In this document: positions 1-9,135 of the stretch, in pieces
How the letters are laid out: each line of letters starts with the position of its first letter
Position numbering within the stretch: the first letter of the stretch is position 1
From: Branchiostoma floridae
Lineage: Eukaryota; Chordata; Leptocardii; Amphioxiformes; Branchiostomatidae
Length of the DNA: 64,000 nt
NCBI RefSeq assembly: GCF_000003815.2
Contig: NC_049985.1
Coordinates: forward strand, 8,890,251 to 8,954,250
Direction of reading: 5' to 3'
The notes under the pieces: generated by a model
Told to the model about the DNA's origin: nothing
Databases searched by the model: none
The model's input: only the letters and a program-made list of their open reading frames with translations
Translations under genes and position numbers: made by a program

Positions 1-277
1 GCTATGTTAGTACTGGATGCCATTTTGTAGCAGATTATGAGAAATGTGAACTCAAACCTGAACCCTCCAAACCCTTCTGCCACACACCTTGTTGAAGAAC
101 ATTTGCTGCATGCACCTTGTACTGACTGGTCTGCTGACCATTTAGTATCACTTTGCCCATGTTAACATTAGTGTAGTGGCCCTTATTTTAGCGTAGTGGT
201 CACAAATTACAGCGTAATGGCCCACTAAGCTAAAATGCACTACTAGTAGCTAGAACCCTGGACATAACACCTGCCAC
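1..277. other. 3' flank of the polyamine oxidase-like gene
   Basis: No coding region is seen here. The stretch lies downstream of the minus-strand oxidase stop codon, so it should contain its 3' UTR. A short phrase of the type 'agtgtagtggccc' recurs imperfectly at about 172-225. No canonical AATAAA was found on the minus strand in this stretch. Confidence 0.4.
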
Positions 278-1858
278 TTACAGCAGTGGTGACCCTTGCC
301 ACTCAGGGGGATGCAGTTCTAGCAGGCCTTTAGGCTCAGAAAGGGACCAGGAACCCAGCCCTGTAGTAGCATTTTGACAACAAGTTTCCTTCACATCATC
401 AAGTATATTATCCCAGGGCCCATTATGGCCAGACCCAGTTAAAGTGACTTCACCTATCTCCTCTGACGTATGTATTGGCTTGCCCATATCTGGGGTATCT
501 GAAGGACTAGGGCACTCATCCCTAATCGCATTAAGGATGTCTTTTGCCTTATCCACCCCTGCTAGGAGCCCACCATGCACAAACCCCATGTACCTCTCGT
601 GAAAGGCCTCCCCACCAAAATACAGCCTTCCTACAGGGGCCTTGTATTTCTCTGTGCCATCTCTGAAAGCACCAGTAGGAATGCGTGTAAAGGCACCGAG
701 AAACAAGGGGTCCTGGGACCACCTGCTGACAAATATATCCACTGGTGTGGGGACGTCTTCTCCGTACAGGTTCCTCAGGACCTCCATGATTTCTGATGCC
801 ACCGTGCTGTTGGGCAGACCCTCCACTCTCTTGGACTCCTCTCCTGTGACGGTCACGGCGAGGATGTTGGTCCCGGGCGGATGGCAGCCCTCGGCCTCCA
901 TGTCTTGCATGACTGGGTAGTAGCCCCTCTTGGGATGCGCGTGGAAGATGTACTCCTTCCCATCCCAGAACTTGAAAGGAAACTTGAGGAAGATCTTGGT
1001 GTAGTGGCACATCTCCACCTGGTAGATTTCCTCCAGTTTCCAGTCAGGAAGTTCTGGGACGAAGGAGATGTGGTCACTCTGCAGCACCCCCAGGCTAAAG
1101 GTGGTCAGGGCGTATTCTGCCGAATACTCCGACCCATCGCTAGTCCTCACGACTACGCCCTGATTGCTCCACTTTATCTCATCCACACATTTGTTAAACT
1201 GGAGCCGAGGATCTTGCTTGTCGAGAAAAGTTCTCGCCATCTCCTCCACTATGAAGCCAAAGCCACGTTGGTCGGTAACGAAGTATTCCTTGTCATCAAA
1301 ATCAACAAGGGTTTCCTCATCTTCATTCTGCAGGAGTGAGGTGACGTCTGGTGTAGCACCGTTTTGGAAATCGAAGGAGAAGTACTCGACCACCTTGTCG
1401 ACAGGGGCGATGGCCTTCCAGCCAGCCAGACGTAGAGCCACGCGGATGGAGGTGTCATTGCCGTCTTCGCTGATCTTCCTCTCCAGCATGGCGTGGGCGT
1501 GCTTCCGCGCCCTCTGCAGGTCCGCAAACCTGCTGACGGCATGCTCCGTCACATCCGCGCCATCGTCATCTCGAACCACCATCTTGGCGACATCCTGCAC
1601 CTTCCCCTTCAGGTCCAGCCCCTGAGCCAGTTCCCAGACGGGGTTTCCGCGTATCCCGTGGACCCAGTTCGCCCCCGCCTCGATCTTCACTCCCCCAAAG
1701 TCTACCAGACGCATCCGCCCACCGATCCTGTCTGACCCCTCCAGGATAATGAAGTCCTGTACCCCATTGTCCTGCAGGGTTTTTGCTGCTGCAATGCCTG
1801 ATATACCAGCTCCAATAATGATGACTTTAGCACTGGTCCCTCTGAACTGCTGCGCCAT
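278..1858 (-). CDS. Polyamine/spermine oxidase-like flavin amine oxidase
   Basis: This is an FAD-dependent amine oxidase, expected to oxidise a polyamine (spermine, spermidine or an acetylated form) to an aldehyde and H2O2. An N-terminal dinucleotide-binding GAGISG motif lies about 15 residues after the chosen start. It is followed by an acidic ribose-binding strand end, the GGR motif of RIGGR, and GANWVHG. Near residue 430 there is the C-terminal FAD motif (FGGEAFHERYMGFVHGG). A tail of about 90 residues with no recognised domain follows. The open frame reaches up to 1906. I prefer the internal Met at 1858 (MAQQF) because an acceptor-like TTCTCTATAG ends at about 1887, which would make the upstream codons 5' UTR. 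The whole catalytic domain lies in one exon, which is unusual beside the intron-rich vertebrate SMOX and PAOX genes. Family assignment is firm; the exact substrate cannot be read from sequence. Confidence 0.9.
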   Translation of the reverse strand: MAQQFRGTSAKVIIIGAGISGIAAAKTLQDNGVQDFIILEGSDRIGGRMRLVDFGGVKIEAGANWVHGIRGNPVWELAQGLDLKGKVQDVAKMVVRDDDGADVTEHAVSRFADLQRARKHAHAMLERKISEDGNDTSIRVALRLAGWKAIAPVDKVVEYFSFDFQNGATPDVTSLLQNEDEETLVDFDDKEYFVTDQRGFGFIVEEMARTFLDKQDPRLQFNKCVDEIKWSNQGVVVRTSDGSEYSAEYALTTFSLGVLQSDHISFVPELPDWKLEEIYQVEMCHYTKIFLKFPFKFWDGKEYIFHAHPKRGYYPVMQDMEAEGCHPPGTNILAVTVTGEESKRVEGLPNSTVASEIMEVLRNLYGEDVPTPVDIFVSRWSQDPLFLGAFTRIPTGAFRDGTEKYKAPVGRLYFGGEAFHERYMGFVHGGLLAGVDKAKDILNAIRDECPSPSDTPDMGKPIHTSEEIGEVTLTGSGHNGPWDNILDDVKETCCQNATTGLGSWSLSEPKGLLELHPPEWQGSPLL

Positions 1859-1914
1859 TCCCTCTCCACCCAGTCTGTAGACAGCTCCTATAGAGAACCA
1901 GAGCATGTGGTCAG

Positions 1915-3030
1915 ATATAGGCAGACTTTTGCTGACAAATCACAGAAACGAAAGTCAGACATTTATTATTACTGGGCTTAAAATCATAATCAGTGTCTGA
2001 CATCCAAGTTTGAGACAGGGTAAGTCTTTGCACAGCATCCCTCCATATGGTCTTCATAAGGTACATTGAAGTCCATTTCTGCATAGTGTGCCAAGTTGCA
2101 ACTGGTTTACATTCCTTCCCCCAAATGGATAGTGAGTGTGTGAGAGAATTTCACAAATTTTCTGTAGTTTTTTTATTACATAGCAAATGGTATTTTGAGC
2201 CCTGTAATTCTGTCACACCCAAACTGATGATAATGAATTAACTCATCAATATCTCAAATGAAATATGTGGAAAATGCGCAAAGACTGTTAACGTTACATG
2301 GAAAATGCACATGGATTTTGATATCTACAGACGCAGAGAATCCCGTTGACCTATTTTCCCTGCAAACTCTCCCTGCCTGACAAATCCTATACTTATCTAA
2401 GGTTCTCGGAAAGACCTACTGAACAGGTTCTCTGTGTAATTCAACAGGAGGACACACTATATGAATTATAACATACAAATAAATATGCCATTCCATGCCT
2501 TAGCTAATTTTCATTTTACCTATGGTACAGTGTCAGATCAAGGAGGTTAAAGAAAGATTCTTTAACCTCCTTGGTCAGATGATGCCACTGGTAACAGGAT
2601 GACCTTCATCATTATGATAATATATGAATTACAATCTTATAATGTAAGGCTGATTTGGTCCCATTTTTGGGATTAATTCTGACCTAGATATGCATGTGAA
2701 GAAATCACGTTCACACGTGTCGCCCCTCCCCAACACGCGACAATAACGTTACTGGCCACGCAACTATGTCTTATTATTAACTGTACTACAATTTTTCACG
2801 ACTGACATTATACTCTAGCCTATCTTCACAACCGACTGGACGCCTCGGCTTTCTATTTCTGAATGAATGAATGAATGATGTCTTGCCAAGTAACAAACTA
2901 TTTCAATCCGTATATCATTTTTCGCGAGCGTTTGTAGCAGCGGAAGTTTCGTCTTCTTCTTCTAATAAAATTCAACCAGGTTAATAATACATTCTTATAG
3001 TACCTAACATCTGTTATAACATAAGTACTT
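1915..3030. other. Intergenic or 5' intronic stretch
   Basis: AT-rich sequence with no supportable gene on either strand. It holds one short foldback insertion (2532-2580, listed separately) and a GAAT tetramer run near 2861-2876. If the splice donor at 3031 is used with the acceptor near 1887, this would be the first intron of the oxidase gene. Confidence 0.4.
2532..2580. repeat. 35-bp hairpin flanked by 7-bp direct repeats
   Basis: A near-perfect hairpin occupies 2539-2573, with 16-nt arms beginning caaggaggttaaagaa and a 3-nt loop. It is flanked by the direct repeat gtcagat at 2532-2538 and 2574-2580. This is the layout of a minute foldback insertion with a target site duplication. A template-switch mutation could give a similar hairpin, but would not readily give the direct repeat. 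Confidence 0.6.
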
Positions 3031-3031
3031 A

Positions 3032-3161
3032 CCTTTTCTTCCAAGAGCTTTCTTGTAACCTTTGTTTGGTAGTAATTATCAACTAAAAGGTTCTTTCTTT
3101 GAAGCCTCACTTCTGGCGACAGTCCAAGGATTGCGAAATCTTCCCATCTGTGCAGACACAT
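3032..3161 (-). CDS. Possible first exon of an unidentified gene
   Basis: On the minus strand an ATG at 3161 opens about 43 codons (starting MCLHRWEDF). They run straight into a strong splice donor, AAAAG|GTAAGTAC, with the exon ending at about 3032. The peptide contains LSPEVRLQRKNLLVD and a basic, leucine-rich end. The next plausible acceptor downstream on this strand is the one before the oxidase at about 1887, but joining there puts the two reading frames out of register. The exon may therefore be a 5' leader carrying an upstream ORF, or belong to a gene whose other exons I cannot see. A faint resemblance to the N-terminus of cytokinesis regulator PRC1 is too weak to use. Confidence 0.3.
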
Positions 3162-3388
3162 CCGGTAGGGCGACAGAACACAGAAAGACTGATCATTGCA
3201 AAGTAAGAATAAGGTATATCATTAAATAGCATTCGATAAAATCGCATTTGAACATAGAAATATCACATTTTGATCTTATGATCATATATATGGCAATGCA
3301 CTACAATAAGATATCATATTGTCTATTTTGTTTTGTCGCCCTATATAGCCACAGTGGATTTCGTCATCAGCACCCTGGTCAGAGGTCA

Positions 3389-3488
3389 NNNNNNNNNNNN
3401 NNNNNNNNNNNNNNNNNNNNNNNNNNNNNNNNNNNNNNNNNNNNNNNNNNNNNNNNNNNNNNNNNNNNNNNNNNNNNNNNNNNNNNNN
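3389..3488. other. Assembly gap (100 N)
   Basis: Exactly 100 undetermined bases, the usual placeholder for a scaffold gap of unknown length. The sequence after the gap (3489-3560) resembles part of a MITE seen elsewhere in the window, so the gap probably fell in a repeat. Confidence 0.98.
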
Positions 3489-3899
3489 AATGGGTTGCTG
3501 AAAAAGTAGTAGAAACTGGCCCGAATGGGCTGAATGATTCGTCAGAGGAGTAAGCCGGCCAAACAATGGCAGCCCGGACCAAGGGGTTCGCTTAAAAGGC
3601 TGGGCTGTCTACCAGGCCAGGCTACCTGGCCTGTCTACCTGGCCTGGCTATCACGTCAGGCTACTCAGATCCCCCCCATTCATAGCCCCATCATACGGCA
3701 CTCAGCCAAAATAGCTGATTGACAGGCATAGTAATTGCTGATCTCCAACCCTGCTAGTGCCAGTGACCCAAGGTTGCCCTGTCCACCACAGTGGCACCAC
3801 TGGCTGGGCCCTTCGGGAATATGTCTGGGAGGCCTTGCTTGCAGCATGTCAGGAACACAAGTATCAGCACTGTGTTTGTGTACGTTTGTGTGTGTGTAA

Positions 3900-3948
<49 letters not shown>
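3900..3948 (+). repeat. (TG)n microsatellite
   Basis: Near-uninterrupted TG dinucleotide run at the inner edge of the left inverted-repeat arm. It creates long spurious reading frames on both strands. Confidence 0.95.
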
Positions 3949-3951
<3 letters not shown>

Positions 3952-4104
3952 ATGGGCTTGCCAGCAACAGAATTTTGTTTCTTTATTGAATATCTATCTT
4001 CTAGAACAGAAACTCAGCTTGTGCAACAAGATGGGAGAGCATAAATCACTTGCTCACTGTAAAGCTAAACTTGTACTGACCAAGGGGGGTATAATTACAT
4101 GTAC

Positions 4105-4621
4105 TGTAGAATTTCAGGTCTAGAGGTAGGATTCTTTATCTATATACTAGCGACTATACTACACTATATATATAGAAGGACGCCAAGCCAGGTTTGATTA
4201 CGCTCGTAAGTGTCGTGTTGTATGTCTTGCTATGCTGATACTTGAACACCCAATACACACAATGCTAACTACAATATACCAGGCTAGATACAATGGTCTA
4301 TACAAGGTCTACAGAATGGTCTAGTTACAATTACAGTTACACAGATACAGCTATTCTACAATGTTACTACAGTGGAGCTACAAGACGTGTGACTACTGAC
4401 CTTAACCCATGGCTGCAACTGAGAGAGTTTGAATCTTGCCCCACGCTTAACTATTCTCAACAGCTAGTCTACTATTGGCTGCTATTTCCAGTCTGTGCTT
4501 AATATGGTTTGATCACATGGTCTACTTCTAAATATGGGCTGAACCTCCTTACATAACTAACTTCACATATGGTTTGGATTTATCCTACTAGCACAGTACT
4601 CTATCTATCATCACTGTTACA
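4105..4621 (-). repeat. LTR, 3' copy in element orientation
   Basis: 517 bp, TG...CA ends. I compared it line by line with the other LTR and saw no difference. Both copies contain the same 69-residue ORF on the plus strand, antisense to the element; it is probably incidental. Confidence 0.9.
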
Positions 4622-4637
4622 CTATCCCCCCTCCTCC
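4622..4637 (-). promoter_or_regulatory. Polypurine tract of the LTR element
   Basis: On the minus strand this is a 16-base purine-rich run with one interior T (ggaggaggggggatag), directly upstream of the LTR that begins at 4621. This is the expected site and composition of a plus-strand priming tract. Confidence 0.7.
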
Positions 4638-6928
4638 AATCAGTGTGCGTCCCCGCACACAAGCTATAACATCCAAACACAGGAGGAGAAGTAAAAAAAA
4701 ATGAAAATACAGGGAGTAACATGTCACTTCTTAATACAGCAGGTGTAATCCGTGTGTACGCTAGAAGTACCAAAAAATGTTGCGAGCCGGCTACCCAACC
4801 CCACTCTATGTATGCCAATAAGATTGCCAATAAGAATAATAGTACGAGGGGGAGGTACGATTTTTCCAGTGCTCCAGTCCAACTGCTGGTGTTGACTCAC
4901 CTGTGGTACTTCATTCACGTATCCACCACATCAACAATACATAGTCATTACCAAACATGTTGAAAACCATAACAATATGCATGACAGGATTGCTGAGTGT
5001 GCATCACAGAAATCAAGACAACAACGCAAGTTCGGGGACATGCGCAGAGCAAATGACTGGGAGCCAGACACACGAATCCACAGAGAACACGGATGGAACC
5101 CAGCGACTTTCCTGTCCGATCACCTAGGTCGTTGTCTCCCGTTTAACATAACGTATTACATAACAAATCATAAACACACAATAACACAATAACTAACTCG
5201 ACTAAAACCAGAGCAGCACAACGGGCATACTCACCTGAGGAGAGATTTACACATAATCTCCTAGGAGATTAGATACTCACATCCTCAGCATCCGGCCCCG
5301 AGCGATGGAACACGCAGCACGCAAACGACACCAGGCGGAGACTCAAAAGCTACAACACACTGGCTACGGCGAGCAACAACAACGTGTATACCAACCATCC
5401 TCGCATGGCCACATCCAAGCCAGAGACATCTGACTCCTGACAACTTAACACTTACCTAACCGTTACGTTCCCCGTTAGACAACGCCACAGTGAACCACAG
5501 GGAAAAAATGAGAGTCAACACATGTCCTAAGTGAACCATGCACCGCTCGACCAAGTCAAATGAGCTCAATGCACCGTCAAAACCCTAAAACACGAAGTGG
5601 TCCGACTCCGTTCTGCACAGCACAGCAACCCATCAATCAATCATTACGTTAATCTTCACAGCATCGTACAAGTACATATCAACCTTCCATCAATGCCAGT
5701 AATAAATCAAAGTATCACACGTTCATGTCAAATCACAGCACATAATGTCAACATATCAAAACACAACAAGGTGCAAAGATTTCTAAATAATCCTAACTAA
5801 CAGATAGTATCCTACACTAAAATGTCACAACTAACTCAGTTCACAGTCCATTGATCTCCATCTCCAAGTCCATTTTCCTTTGAATCAGTCCAAGATCGTC
5901 GACATGGTGACTGGAACTTCAGTATCCGGGGCGTGTCTTGCTGTGTCGCGGTGGTCGCGTACGATGACGGCGGAAGACACGCTGGTGGGGTCCTGTCGCG
6001 AAGCTGTCGGAACAGGGACGTCTTGAGAATAGTCTCCGGGACACATCCGTGCTCGTCCGCCGGTCCTCCGAGGTGGTCCGGAACGGCTCTGGGCAGGATA
6101 CGATGGCATCAGACACGTACCGCTGGGAGGCAGGACCAGGAAGCAGGACATCATTTCGTTCGTCGGGAATGCAGGGGACTCAATGGGCGGGTGGGACTGC
6201 AACGAAAAATACAACTCGGGCGGCGACTCGCCTCGGGTTTTACAGGAACGCGGCGCTGGAAAAGGAATGTGGAACCGGGGACCTCACAATGTGCGGGTGC
6301 CGGGGTCCGGGCGAGCAACGGGATACAAACCCACGTGGCAGAAAAAACAACAACAACAAACACAGAACAGTCTGATATGGATCAAAAACAGGTCGAAACC
6401 GAATAGGGCAAGAAAAATACACCAAATTTAGAGCCAACTCAAGATTTAAGCAATGAGAAAAAAAGGTGGACAAAACAGGCCTACAATTTGTAACAATTTA
6501 CAGAGAATGGCTCAGAAAAATACAGAAGAATGCAAATGAGGCAACTTTCAAAAAAACACAGGAAGAACACAGTGGGAGGCGATGCCAGTTACAGATAACA
6601 GAGAGGGCAGTTGAGTGTAGAGGGCTGGATCCAATTAGCCCACGCCACCCAAAGTGTAGAAATTTAGGGTGTAGAGGGGGAAAAATGCAAAGCTGTCACG
6701 CACAAAAGCAAAATTTGGCGGCCCAAAATAGCAGGACAGAAGATACTAAGAGTAGAGGAGTGTCAGCACTGAACGCACGAAAAGCTAAAAAGGCCAACAA
6801 ACCTAAGCTAAGCAATTGAGACGGCCGGAGAAAAAACTAGCACAACATGTGGGGGGTGCGAACAGCGCAAAAAAAATAGGCACAACTTCACAAGCAAAGC
6901 AGAAACTACACAACAAGGATTGACTAAC
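4638..6928 (-). mobile_element. Interior of the LTR element, no recognisable proteins
   Basis: About 2.3 kb without any reading frame recognisable as gag, protease, reverse transcriptase or integrase. Several frames of 65-157 codons exist, mostly on the antisense strand and in different phases, and they look like chance. The part at about 5880-6300 is GC-rich, while the right part is A-rich. The interior can be described only as noncoding cargo of a non-autonomous (LARD- or TRIM-like) element. Confidence 0.6.
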
Positions 6929-6946
6929 GAGCCGGTGCGGGAACCA
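6929..6946 (-). promoter_or_regulatory. tRNA primer-binding site of the LTR element
   Basis: The plus strand reads gagccggtgcgggaacca, which looks like a tRNA 3' end: T-stem strand, acceptor strand, discriminator A, then CCA. The minus-strand element would pair with it one base after its first LTR. The GGGAACCA end resembles metazoan tRNA-Glu, but the exact tRNA is an inference. Confidence 0.65.
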
Positions 6947-6947
6947 A

Positions 6948-7464
6948 TGTAGAATTTCAGGTCTAGAGGTAGGATTCTTTATCTATATACTAGCGACTAT
7001 ACTACACTATATATATAGAAGGACGCCAAGCCAGGTTTGATTACGCTCGTAAGTGTCGTGTTGTATGTCTTGCTATGCTGATACTTGAACACCCAATACA
7101 CACAATGCTAACTACAATATACCAGGCTAGATACAATGGTCTATACAAGGTCTACAGAATGGTCTAGTTACAATTACAGTTACACAGATACAGCTATTCT
7201 ACAATGTTACTACAGTGGAGCTACAAGACGTGTGACTACTGACCTTAACCCATGGCTGCAACTGAGAGAGTTTGAATCTTGCCCCACGCTTAACTATTCT
7301 CAACAGCTAGTCTACTATTGGCTGCTATTTCCAGTCTGTGCTTAATATGGTTTGATCACATGGTCTACTTCTAAATATGGGCTGAACCTCCTTACATAAC
7401 TAACTTCACATATGGTTTGGATTTATCCTACTAGCACAGTACTCTATCTATCATCACTGTTACA
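6948..7464 (-). repeat. LTR, 5' copy in element orientation
   Basis: 517 bp, apparently identical to 4105-4621 and without indels, which implies a recent insertion. On the minus strand it starts TGTAACAGTGATG and ends TTCTACA. It should carry the element's promoter and poly(A) site, but I could not place them securely. Confidence 0.9.
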
Positions 7465-7599
7465 GTACCTCCTCCTTGTTCTCTATGCTAGTATGCCATG
7501 TTGACATATAAAATCTTAGTAGTCACATAGCATTTTTGAGGCTGTGGATTGTTATCCACTGTACAATTTTTGTGTCCAGGACAGAGCCCAATCCTCTCC

Positions 7600-7740
7600 T
7601 TCCACTGCCAATAATCTCTAAGACGTAAGAGTGGGGAAAGTACTGTTAACAGCACAGATTTTGTGACATGTCAAAGGATTTGAACCCAGGACCTCTGTTT
7701 TCTAGGTCTAACACCCTAAAGCATTTACCGAACACAGTAC
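7600..7740 (-). repeat. tRNA-like SINE fragment in the DNA transposon
   Basis: The minus strand contains a B-box-like GGGTTCAAATCC (about 7676-7687) and, upstream of it, a GGTGTTAGACCTAG stretch resembling the tRNA-like head at 20511. The A box is degenerate. It is read as an old SINE head carried within the inverted-repeat element. Confidence 0.4.
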
Positions 7741-8009
7741 TGGTACAGTACTTGAATGCGTTCCTGACAGCTGCAAGGAAGGCACATTCCCGAAGGGTCC
7801 AGCCAGTGGACAGGCAAACCTCAGGGTACTGACAGTGTTGAAGATTAGCAATTACTATGCCTGTCAATCAGCTATTTTGGTTGAGTGCCACATGATGGGG
7901 CTATGAATGGGGGGATCTGAGTAGCCTGACGTGATAGCCAGGCCAGGTAGACAGGCCAAGTAGCCTGGCCTGGTAGACAGCCCAGCCTTTTAAGCGAACC
8001 CCGGACCAA

Positions 8010-8930
8010 GTTACTCTCCAAGCAGAGGTTGGTGGGGAATTGTGACCTTATATGAGCAGTTTTCTGTCTGCACTCTCACCAGTCGGGTAGAACTTTAATA
8101 CAGTGGGGAGCATACATGATATTAAAGAAAGTCACAATTTTCCCCATCAGCGTGGAGAGTAAGGTCAAGAGTCCGACACATAAAGGCCACCCAAAGTTGT
8201 TGTCAGTCAAGCCAGACAGCGTACTGCAGCATGCACTATAATCAAGCCTCTGGGGGCCATATGGGGGCTGTCATGTCGGCCCAATAAGCTATATGACCCC
8301 GACAGTAAGGCAAATAAGGATGCACGTCCGCAGCGGGAAAATGACGTCATGGCTAGGAGCGCATTCCGACCAGGAGAATCAGTGGCTTCGTCTGGACACA
8401 TTCTGACGGATGTGACACCGTCATATTGTCACCTCCTTGACTGGCAGATGTCAATCTCAGAGTGTGAAAAACATACGATCTGGAATATCCTGAATACTAG
8501 TTCATGAACGAAGCGGGAAGTTTGAACACTTTGGCTTTCTGTACAGCAACGCCTTCTGGCGGGGCATCTGACGATAGCAGCTTTTTTTTTTTTTGGTAAA
8601 AAAAAACTTTTCCCAATTGCTTCTAAGTTAGTATTGAACAGTAAGCCTATTTCATGCTACAACTGCGCAAGACAAGGCTACACACTACATTAAAACTTGT
8701 CATCTAGAGATTGTTGATCACTCAAGCTAATATATAAAAGTTTGTTTCCCTTAATTTTAACTTCATCCTGGCCTGCTACAACCGTACTAGTTTCATCTTG
8801 TAGTAACCCAGGGTCCATGCGCTGCTGGGCTGTCGAACTTGAAGCATTTGTCTTTACTCGTGTTTTTTTGTTTTATTCTGAATCTGCATTGCTCAACGCG
8901 CTGCACTCAACAGTGTAAAACTTAAAGTAC
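8010..8930. other. Intergenic stretch without genes
   Basis: No supportable gene. It contains an A/T homopolymer pair at 8582-8610 able to form a small hairpin, and otherwise mixed unique sequence. Confidence 0.5.
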
Positions 8931-8939
8931 CACATACAC

Positions 8940-9135
8940 TACAGACAGGAGGTAAAGATAGTCTTCTACCTCCCCGACCGAAGTCAGGTACCCATTTTTA
9001 CACCTGGGTGTAGTGAGGAAGGTCGTGTAAAGTGCATTTCCCAAGGGCACAACGTCGGGGGGCACGGCGGGGATTGAACTCAGAACTTCTAGATTCCGAG
9101 CCAAACGCTCTACCAGTTACGCCACGCCCGACGCA
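8940..9135 (-). repeat. tRNA-derived SINE
   Basis: On the minus strand a tRNA-like head starts near 9135. The A box (TGGCGTAACTGGTAGAGC) is complementary to 9107-9124 and the B box (GAGTTCAATCC) to 9071-9081. A body follows with CCCTTGGGAAATGCACTTTA, a phrase typical of deuterostome SINE central domains, and then the 3' part. The head cannot fold as a functional tRNA with CCA-ready ends, and the attached body argues for a SINE rather than a tRNA gene. Confidence 0.8.

Larger units (their letters stand above)
4101..7468 (-). mobile_element. LTR retrotransposon without pol, minus orientation
   Basis: Two 517-bp direct repeats (4105-4621 and 6948-7464) begin TG and end CA. The 4-bp duplication gtac flanks them (4101-4104, 7465-7468). 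On the minus strand a primer-binding site follows the first LTR after one base: the complement of gagccggtgcgggaacca, 6929-6946, shaped like a tRNA 3' end. A purine tract (ggaggaggggggatag, minus strand of 4622-4637) abuts the other LTR. These fix the element as reading right to left. The 2.3-kb interior shows no reverse transcriptase, integrase, protease or gag-like frame on the sense strand. It therefore needs proteins from an autonomous relative. The 4-bp duplication is within the range seen in retrotransposons, but the superfamily cannot be assigned without pol. Confidence 0.88.
3576..8009. mobile_element. Long-inverted-repeat DNA transposon (host of nested LTR element)
   Basis: The segment 3583 to about 3875 is the inverted copy of about 7735-8002. 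The outer ends both read GGGGTTCGCTTAAAAGGCTG inward. Similarity continues for nearly 300 bp with scattered mismatches and small gaps. The direct repeat ggaccaa flanks both ends (3576-3582 and 8003-8009), giving a 7-bp target site duplication. Subtracting the nested LTR element (4105-7464 plus its 4-bp duplication) leaves an element of about 1.06 kb. That is too short for a transposase, and no transposase ORF is seen, so it is non-autonomous. The superfamily is not assigned: 7 bp is not the usual hAT length, and the ends are not a signature I recognise. Confidence 0.8.

Noticed and set aside
3032-3161. Assignment of the orphan exon to PRC1
   Set aside because: Only a short LQR-containing stretch is alike, which is not enough to name the gene.
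3680-4044. Frames of about 95 codons on both strands
   Set aside because: Produced by the (TG)n tract within an inverted-repeat arm.
5885-6819. Multiple 65-157 codon frames inside the LTR element
   Set aside because: Mutually overlapping, mostly antisense to the element, and without gag, zinc-knuckle, protease or RT motifs.
9060-9133. Candidate tRNA gene on the minus strand (A and B boxes)
   Set aside because: The cloverleaf is incomplete and the sequence runs on into a SINE body, so it is called a SINE head.
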